From positions 316,498,722 through 316,562,721 of the forward strand of contig CM041776.1 of the NCBI GenBank assembly GCA_023374045.1: DNA of 64,000 bases. Reading direction: 5' to 3'. Both the position numbers and the translations under genes were made by a program. Under the pieces are notes generated by a model that ran no database searches, was not told the DNA's origin, and was given only the letters and a program-made list of their open reading frames with translations. This stretch comes from Limonium bicolor. Lineage: Eukaryota > Streptophyta > Magnoliopsida > Caryophyllales > Plumbaginaceae. Positions 56,801 through 64,000 of this stretch are shown here, piece by piece; the first letter of the stretch is position 1; every line of letters starts with the position of its first letter.

Positions 56801-59800
56801 TCACTTTAGAGACAGCCCACCAATCTTTCCTATCCCTCTTCTTTGATGGGTATGAGCAATAATACACTTGAACGCTTGATCAGCTAACATAAACGGCTCG
56901 TACTTGTCAAATTTTCTTGTGTGATTAATGTCAACCAGCTTATATCGAGGATGTACTTGTACTCCTCTCTTTTCTGGGTCAAACCAATGACAATTAAACA
57001 TTACAATCTTCTTCACAGGTAATGCGGGATACTCTAATTCGATGATCTCTTTCAGCACCCCGTAATAATCATACTCTGAGTCACCATAGTTTGTCCCAGA
57101 TATGCAAACACCACAGTTGTACGTTGTACGGTCTTCTGAGTAAGACTCTGTGTGGAATTTGTACCCATTCACATAGAAACCAGAGTAGGAGGTTGCCACG
57201 TTCAACGGGCCTTGGGCCAAGCTACGAACGAATTCGTTTGGCGTGGTAACATCGTTTGACTGTAATTTAGAAAAAATAATATCTTAATACCATATTTTGT
57301 ATTGACCTTTATGTATATATAAAGTCACTCACATATGATCGGAACCATAAGGGAAAATCTGTTTCCATCTTAAGGTTGATTGTCTCATCCATTAATGTTG
57401 GTTCTACTTGTCGTAGTTGTCGCTCGTACATTCTACAACAAAAGATTTAAACTGAATTGTGAACACACTATTGAATTATACGTAAGAACGATGAATATAA
57501 CTAATATTTGTATATATCTTACTCAAAATAAGGCTCCATTTCTGCACAATTTCGTAGAATGTACGATTGAGCGGCATCTAACTCACGAGCTGTCAACATT
57601 CTTCTTGTTCCTTTGCCAATCGGTTTACCCATTGTTTTAAAAACAGATAATCTTTCTGGGTTGTCATCAACATCCTCTACAATTGTCTCGTTTCTACCAA
57701 GCTTGTATGGGTACGATGGTCCATCGTCAACGAAGTAAAACTTTGTGAATTTGGTGATCTCTTCCAGAAGGAATCCATTGCGAATGGATCCCTCAACTTT
57801 GTTGTTGTTTCTGATGAACCTTTTCAGTTTCCCCAAGTACCTATATATATATATATATATATATATATGCAAACCAGTTACACCAATGAGTTACATATCA
57901 CAAAAGTACAACATGTAGTACGTGCATTATTGAAACTTGTATAGAATACCTCTCAAACGGATACATCCACCTGTACTGCACAGGTCCACATAAAGTTGCT
58001 TCAAAGGCGAGATGAAGAGGGAGATGTTCCATTGAGTCAAAAAAGCTTGGTGGGAATTTTTTTCCAATTTGCACATTATTTCTGGAATTTGACAGTTTAA
58101 CCTTTGCATATTCGACTCTGAAAGCGACGTGCATGTCAACTCTTTGAAAAATAGGCACAGTTCGGTAATTGGCTCCCACACCTTTTGATCAAGAAGATGT
58201 CGAAAAGCTATGGGCATCAACCTTTGCAAGAAAACATGACAGTCATGACTTTTCATCCCAAACATTTTTCTGTTGGCCATGTCAACACACCTCCCAATGT
58301 TAGAAGCAAATCCATCAGGGAACTTTAAATTTTTCACCCATTCACACAAGATTTGAATACTATCTCTGTCCATGACATATTTTGCCTTAGGAATTGTGTT
58401 TGAACTCAAATCCGGTGCCAACTCAGGACGGTTGCAATAATCGTTCAACTCTTGCCTCGAGTTAAATGTGTCTTTCGTCTTGTCCTTCACATTTACAACT
58501 GTGTTGAATATGTTTTCAAAAACATTTTTTTCAGTGTGCATCACATCTATAATATGTCTGATCAATAAATCTTTCCAATACGGTAGATCCCAGAAGATAC
58601 TTCTTTTACTCCATCCACAAGTTTTAGCAATTTGAACATTTACTTCAGCCGAACCAATCTCAGTGACCTTCATAAACCCATCCGATCAACTCTGCAAGTA
58701 TTTCGTCACCAGTTTTGAAATGTGGGGCAACCTTGGTCTCTCTGTGCCCTTTACGAAAAGACTTTTTATCATTACGAAACTTGTGGTCTGGAGGAAGAAA
58801 CTTTCTGGAGTTGTCAAACCACGACTGCTTCTTACTACAACGCAATGTGAATGCGTCACTGTCTTCCATGCAATGTGGGCACGCCAGTCTACCAGCAGTG
58901 CTCCAACCTGATAGCATTGCATACGCAGGAAAGTCGTTTATGGTCCATATCAATGCAGCTCTCATTTGAAAATTTTTCTTTCTAGACACATCATATGTTG
59001 TGACTCCAGCCCACAACTCTTGCAACTCAGCTATAAGAGGTTGTAAAAACACATCAATCTTTCCTTTAGGATTTTTAGGGCCAGGAACAAGTACTGTAAG
59101 AAAGAAGAACTCATCTTTCATACACATCCCAGGCGGTAAATTATATGGTGTAATTACAACTGGCCAGCAAGAGTACTGTCTTCCAGAAGCAGTAAATGGT
59201 TGGAAACCATCAGTACATAACCCAAGTCTGACATTTCTAGACTCCGAAGCAAAAATAGCATGAATCTGGTCAAAGTGTTTCCACGCTTTTGAGTCGGAGG
59301 GGTGACACATGTTGTCATCTTCCATTTTGTGTTCTGCGTGCCATCTCATATCGGTAGCCGTTGCAGGAGAAGCGTAAAGCCTTTTCAGCCTTGGAATGAG
59401 AGGGAAGTACTGCATCTTCTTGAAAGGTACCTTACTTTTTCTCCTTTTTGTCCCCTCTTTGATGGGCTTGTATCTGGGACGAGTGCAAAACTTGCATACA
59501 TCCAGATCTTTATCTTCTCCCAGAAAATCATACATAGTTCGGAACAACAATCGATTTCTTCATAAGGTAACCCAAGACCACGTATGATTTTCTTTGCTTC
59601 GTAGTTTTTTGGAATGTCAGTGTTTTCTGGACGGAGCTCGCAGTAGGTTTTGCAAACTCGATCAATCAATGCCTGAGGTGCTTGGTAGTCATTCTTAATG
59701 GACATTAATTCAGTGGCGATAGATAGTACACTATGATGCGTGCCACTGAATAACTTTCTTTTAGCATGTTCCATCAACTCATAAAATTTTTTAGCCTCAG

Positions 59801-60246
59801 GATTTGGAGTATCCTCTAGATCCTCTTCAACCTCCTCCATAAAATTAAATGTATCCCCGAATTCTTCTGGAACCTCACCAACAGCATGTGCAATCATTTG
59901 CTCTAACATTTCAACATGTGGAACCTCATTAGGCGTAGTGCTTCTCGAGGTAGATTGTACGGGTGTGTTATCTTCTCCATGGAATATCCAATCAAAGTAA
60001 CCGTACATAAAACCTTTCTGTGCTAAATGAACCTTAACACATCAGGCTTGAGATATGTCTGTTTCTACACCTTGTCATGTCGCAAGGGCACTTAATTTTA
60101 CCATCTTCCATACATTCAGGGTGTTGTAGTGCAAAAGCGACAAACTCTTCCATCTTCCTCAGCCATTCGGCAGAGATTCTACCTCTTTCAAAGGTTCTCT
60201 CATCGTACAACCACAATCTATCGGGTCTCATACCTATACTAATCAA
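56801..60246 (-). pseudogene. CACTA TNPD-like transposase (Transposase_21, DUF4218, DUF4216), disrupted
   Basis: On the - strand: a transposase-associated N-terminal domain (60246-60034; WLYDERTFERGRISAEW and CPCDMTRCRNR); the linker frame 60008-59385; Transposase_21 (59550-58660; RLKRLYASPATATDMRWH, DGFQPFTASGRQYSCWPVVI, then LIWTINDFPAYAMLSGWST and CPHC), continued in 58673-57927 (DLPYWKDLLIRHIIDVMH, EKNVFENI, HDCHVFLQRLMPIAF). A frame change leads into the DUF4218 end (FFDSMEHLPLHLAFEA), and then DUF4216 (57220-56870; YSEDRTTYNCGVCISGTNYG, VKKIVMFNCHWFDP). The product would cut the element ends. Shifts near 59535, 58665 and 58100 mean it is probably inactive, though introns could explain some of them. 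Confidence 0.85.
57842..57868 (+). repeat. (TA)n microsatellite
   Basis: An uninterrupted TA run of about 27 bp within an intron-like gap of the TNPD-like gene. Confidence 0.85.
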
Positions 60247-61544
60247 ACACTACTTTAATTAAAACAAATAAAATTTTAAAAAATTGACATAGTCCCCCTA
60301 TTTTTTTACTTTTCCGCTTATTTCTAAGCATCCCACAAGGACAATTCACAAATACCAGAAGTTATCAACAGAACCCCACAGATTGTCCACACAATATCTA
60401 TAGCAGCACACAGATCCAACCACTTGATTCATCGACGCAATTAAGTAACTAACAAACACACAAAAAGTATATATTAAAAATAAAGGTATGATTAAACTCA
60501 TATGGTACTATCGACTATGGTATTCTCTAAGGTGTCATTTGGATGTTAGTAATTAAAAACTCAAGTTGTTATCACCACCAAAAATATCAAAAAGGGGGAA
60601 AATAATCAAAAAATGACAAGAAAATAAAAAAAACTATTAACAACAACATCTTCCCAATCCATCCCCACTAATAGTAATAAACTTCAGTTGTTGGATCTGT
60701 AAAGAACAACCATCAATATGTAATTTAAGTTCAAAATTTTCAATAAATAACTAGTTACACACCTTGACCCATTTTGAATATTGTGTTTCTTTAAAGAAAG
60801 AAAATATGGTGCTTTAGTTTATTAATATGTTGTCGGAACAACCATCAATATGTAAGAGTGTTGTTAATTAGTATGTTGACTGATAACGATTTGTACGATT
60901 TGTAAAACACGAAAAAAACGAAAGGGTAAATTATGAAATTTAAATATAAAACTCACATGACAAGACCGGGTTAACGGGATTCAAACATTTTATTAGTAAA
61001 TTTTGGAAAGTTAAAAATAGTAATGAGGCAAGCTAGCTGCCCAGAAATTTCATACCATATTTTAATTCTAATATCATTTCATAATTATATATGTTTCATA
61101 ATTTTAAATGTATCCTCTGAAACAAAAAAAATTCTGAAAGCTACAAATTTAATTAGTATGTTGACTGATAACGATTTTTCAAATTGATGACTAATAAAGC
61201 AACTACCAGCAGAATAATTAGCACAAATTTGCAATGAAAACCACACAATATAAGTCAAAACTAACAAATTTATAGATTTGCTAAACTAATTTTCGGAATT
61301 AATGAGTTAGGGTTTCGTAAGTTACCTGAGAGCAGAAAACGTGTACAGTTGACGCCAGAAACTTGCCGGGGACGATGGGAGTGGTGGTTGGCCGGAAAAA
61401 CGAGTCAGAAATCGGCTATTTGCTCACCTGGGTGTGCTGGTTCGCAGCTCTGCGCGGAGGGAAGTTCGACAGGAGAGCAGAAGAGAAATTGGAAGAATGA
61501 GGAAGAAGACCGGCGCGCGTCGCGATTTTTATTTTACCTAATTA

Positions 61545-61910
61545 TTAGCGACGGACAAGTCCGTCACTATTCCGTCGCTAACACCAATTAAAACGGCGTC
61601 GTTTTAGTTAGTAAACTTAACCGCGGGAGATAAGACAATGGGACAAAACGACGTCGTTCGAGTAGCGACGGACATATGTCCGTCGCTAATGTTTCTTTTA
61701 TTTTTTTAAAAAAAAACGAATAGCGACGGACATCGTCGTCTCTATTCCGTCGCCAAAAGAGGCGCCAAGACCGGAAATTTTAGCGCCACCGGACCCGCCC
61801 AACTTCCATCGCAATTCCTTAGCTATTTTGTCGCCAATAATTCCGTTGCTAATCCCTCGCTATTCCGTCGCTAATTAGCGACGGAAATATTGTCGTCGCT
61901 AAATCCGTAG
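61545..61910. repeat. CACTA right subterminal repeats
   Basis: Multiple agcgacgga/tccgtcgct words in both orientations, as on the left side. Spacing is irregular. Confidence 0.88.
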
Positions 61911-62559
61911 CTAAAATGGTGTTTTCTAGTAGTGTGAAGCAACGATGATTTCAGTTTCCATTTTAGTGGTGGTGGGTTTGGTTTCAATTGACAGGATAGT
62001 TGGTTCAATTTCGGTGTCGAATATGGTGGTTTTTGGTTCAGGGATGATGGCAAGAGGTTGAGTTATAATGACGGTGGTGTCGATGTAAATGGTGGTAGAG
62101 CTAAAGGCTTGTTTCACCTGAAGAGTAGCAAGTTGCTGGATCAGGGCTTGGGAGTAGGTCAGGATTAGAGGTTACAAAGTTGGGAATGTTGTAGGATGAG
62201 TAGGAGGCCATGGGTAAGGTGTGAAGGAAAAAAGGTAAAGCTTGGGTGTAAGGAAGAAGAGGGGTCGATTGGAGCAAGAACAGTGCAGTGGCGAGGATTA
62301 AGAATTAGCTAAGTTTTTTTAATGATTAGCATGTGTAGATTTGTCAGCGAGAAACGGTTGGGATTGGGCAAAAAAGGTCAAAAAAAGAGGAGAACACATA
62401 AGCTGGAAACAAGAAGATTTTGTGCCTACTATTTTGGATTGTAATTAACGTTAATTTTAACAACATTATAGACATATAAACTCATGCACACAGACAGAGT
62501 ACGACACCTAATACTGATAATAACGTAAGAGGAAAGGAGATATAACCTTAGTTAGCTGG

Positions 62560-63043
62560 CACGAGTCATTCCTACCTGTGAGCGAAGATTCTTGAATGGT
62601 TCTCGTTGGAGTAGCTTTGTGAAAATATCTGCTAGTTGATCCGTCATAGGAACATATTCTAGGTGCACTAGTCATTTTTCAATTAAATCTCTTAGAAAAT
62701 GATGCCTAATTTCAATATGTGTAGTTCGAGAATGGTGAACAGGATTCTTATATAGATCAATAGCACTATCATTGTCACAAAAAATTGAAGTACATGATAG
62801 AGTAATACCTTAGTCTTCAACTTGTTGTATCCAAAGGGTTTGAGCACAACATGTTGCAGCAGGCACGTACTTTGCTTTTGCCGAAGAGAATGCCATTGTT
62901 TTTAGCTTCTTGGAGCTCCATGCGACAAGACATAATCCTAAGAACTGAGTTGTACCACAAGTACTCTTCCTGTCAAGGAGAGAACTGGCGAAGTTCATGT
63001 CACAGTACCCTATAATTGTGAAATCAGGAGAACATGGATACAA
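62560..63043 (-). pseudogene. Copia-4 RNase H remnant
   Basis: The - strand frame has FTIIGYCDMNFASSLLDRKS and SSKKLKTMAFSSAKAKYVPA. After a stop it continues with a form of the [11 protein letters not shown] box and QLADIFTKLL. This is the SIRE-type copia RNase H (family forms GYCDADFAG and TAEAEYVAA). The catalytic aspartate of CDADFAG is changed to CDMNFAS. Confidence 0.8.
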
Positions 63044-63055
63044 TAAGTAGAGATC

Positions 63056-63586
63056 TTGGGTGAAATGCCCCTAAAGATACCTTGGTGATTAAGTACTATC
63101 ATTTCCAGAAGTGGGTATTACTTTCAGATTTTCAAGTCTTGTGGTTGTTTTCTAGAAGAATCTTTCGGAAGGATCTTCCAGAAGCATTTATGGGAAAACT
63201 TCTTGTAAGGTGTAGGAGTAGGACCCATAAGCCGTAATTTATCTCTTTCTTTGTGATGTATCTTCTTCCTATTGTTCACCTAACCAATGACCATTTATTA
63301 GTCACCACATGTCTAAAACTGATAGTCTCTTTCCTTAACATGAGTTGCACATGAAGTTACCTTAGAATTAAGTTTAGTTAATCGGTTCTAGTTACCTCTT
63401 CATGAAGTAATTTCTCTTCTACCATAAATAATACCGCCAGTATACTCCTCTTAAGTTTCTATACGAGCATTTATCTGAATTCTAGATCCTAGGATTAGTT
63501 TAATGTGTGTCTTCACATTTTGTTTGTTAATAATTTTTTATCATACTGGAATTATGAGAAATATGTATAGTGGTCAAGTGTTAACT
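63056..63586. other. Unassigned sequence at the broken end of Copia-4
   Basis: RNase H similarity stops abruptly here. No domains were seen and the boundary element, if any, is unidentified. Confidence 0.4.
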
Positions 63587-64000
63587 ATGGGCAAGTGCAC
63601 CCAGTTGGTGTAGTAATAAAAGTGTCGTTCCACTAGGAAATCAACTGTCTATCTCCCTAGTTTTGGTACTTTCAGTAAAGAGTAATAATTAAAAGGGGGT
63701 TTAGTCAGTGGCAAGCTTAATGATTCGGTTCAAGATAGATTGCAAAGTAAATAAGAAAACTAAATTTGTTTTGATGGATTGGGATAGAATGCACCCTATG
63801 ATGGTTATTATCACCTAAATTCATCCCAACTTCACTTTCAAACCCACTTCACTCAAGTTGTCTTTTAGGACTAGTGTAATGACTTTCCAAATCATGGAAG
63901 AGCCAAATCTTACTTAACTACTTCAAACTCCTTAGTCAAGTGGAGTTTTAATCACTAAGTAGCATTAATTGCAAGTCCACAATAAAAGCCCCAAATTTGA
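63587..64000 (-). mobile_element. Partial LTR-like element related to the solo LTR at 14066-15413
   Basis: The reverse complement shares tgggtgcacttgccca, ctaaaccccctttta, agtaccaaaactaggg and taatgctacttagtgatt with 14990-15384 in the same order. It runs off the window edge. Divergence is high, so this is a family relative, not a recent copy. Confidence 0.6.

Larger units (their letters stand above)
53779..61934 (-). mobile_element. CACTA (En/Spm) transposon, 8156 bp
   Basis: Terminal inverted repeat CACTACTAGAAAA is exact at both ends (53779-53791 and, reversed, 61922-61934). The 3-bp duplication tga lies at 53776-53778 and 61935-61937. Both subterminal regions are packed with agcgacgga/tccgtcgct motifs in both orientations (53801-54080 and 61545-61910), the expected TNPA binding sites. 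The interior carries a TNPD-like transposase and a TNPA-like gene, both on the - strand and both broken. It inserted into the extra ORF of Copia-4. Confidence 0.95.
53520..62215 (-). pseudogene. Copia-4 extra ORF (third ORF, SIRE-like), split by CACTA
   Basis: On the - strand a frame from about 62210 (MASYSSYNIPNFVTSNPDL) is rich in Pro, Thr, Ile and Ser. It runs up to the CACTA insertion and resumes on the other side (53775 down). SIRE-type elements carry an additional ORF between RNase H and the 3' LTR, sometimes called env-like. I see no membrane or fusion features that would justify that name here, so the function is left open. Frame breaks are present. Confidence 0.45.
51104..63055 (-). 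mobile_element. Copia-4: degenerate SIRE-type copia, 5' part missing or disrupted
   Basis: On the - strand, RNase H lies at 63043-62560, then a long non-pol segment (62550-61935 and 53778-51830), a purine tract (gcaaaaaggggaatat at about 51836-51821), and a 3' LTR that starts tgttagaacccta at 51821 and probably ends ...caaca at 51104. The layout, with extra coding-like sequence after RNase H, is that of SIRE/Maximus copia elements. The 5' LTR, gag, PR, INT and RT are not seen; homology is lost at about 63055. A CACTA element interrupts it. Confidence 0.7.

Overview
The window is a TE-rich stretch of an angiosperm nuclear genome, most likely a eudicot. The evidence is intron-containing genes with plant-type splice sites, plant-specific protein families (a CPYC glutaredoxin with a signal peptide, a PH-START-EDR2_C protein), and plant DNA-transposon and LTR-retrotransposon families (hAT, Stowaway, Tourist, MULE, CACTA, copia, gypsy, L1). 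No prokaryotic, organellar, rRNA or tRNA features were seen.

Three cellular genes can be read. (1) A GRXC4-like glutaredoxin on the + strand, four exons, 1369-3030. (2) A TMEM230-like small two-helix membrane protein on the - strand, two exons, 7427-7919. (3) A very large PH-START-EDR2_C (EDR2-like) gene on the - strand, 22 exons between 50171 and 26682. Its splice phases all close to give a 746-residue protein, although more than half of the 23.5 kb is transposon sequence sitting in introns.

Layout: 1-1300 holds a non-autonomous hAT element. 1369-3030 is the glutaredoxin. 3683-3967 is a Stowaway MITE. 3968-7426 is gene-poor, with one copia relic. 7427-7919 is the TMEM230-like gene. 8185-15651 is a nest of four elements: a MULE-type inverted-repeat element holds a hAT element, which holds a copia element, and a solo LTR sits at its centre. 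16.4-17.3 kb is an L1 fragment. 18583-25200 is an old copia element with a quasi-palindromic MULE MITE in its RNase H region and a Stowaway in its 3' LTR. 26682-50171 is the EDR2-like gene. Its introns hold a young Tnt1-like copia (27798-32822), an L1 LINE with a nested solo LTR (34492-37337), a hAT MITE, a Tourist MITE, and an internally deleted gypsy element whose 5' LTR carries another hAT MITE (43764-47112). 51.1-63.05 kb is a degenerate SIRE-type copia on the - strand split by an 8.2 kb CACTA element (53779-61934). The window ends in a relative of the solo LTR at 14066-15413.

The cellular genes show no operon-like or pathway linkage. What ties the window together is the insertion history, which can be ordered from target-site duplications. 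Exon boundaries were read by eye from family similarity and GT/AG signals and are not supported by transcripts.
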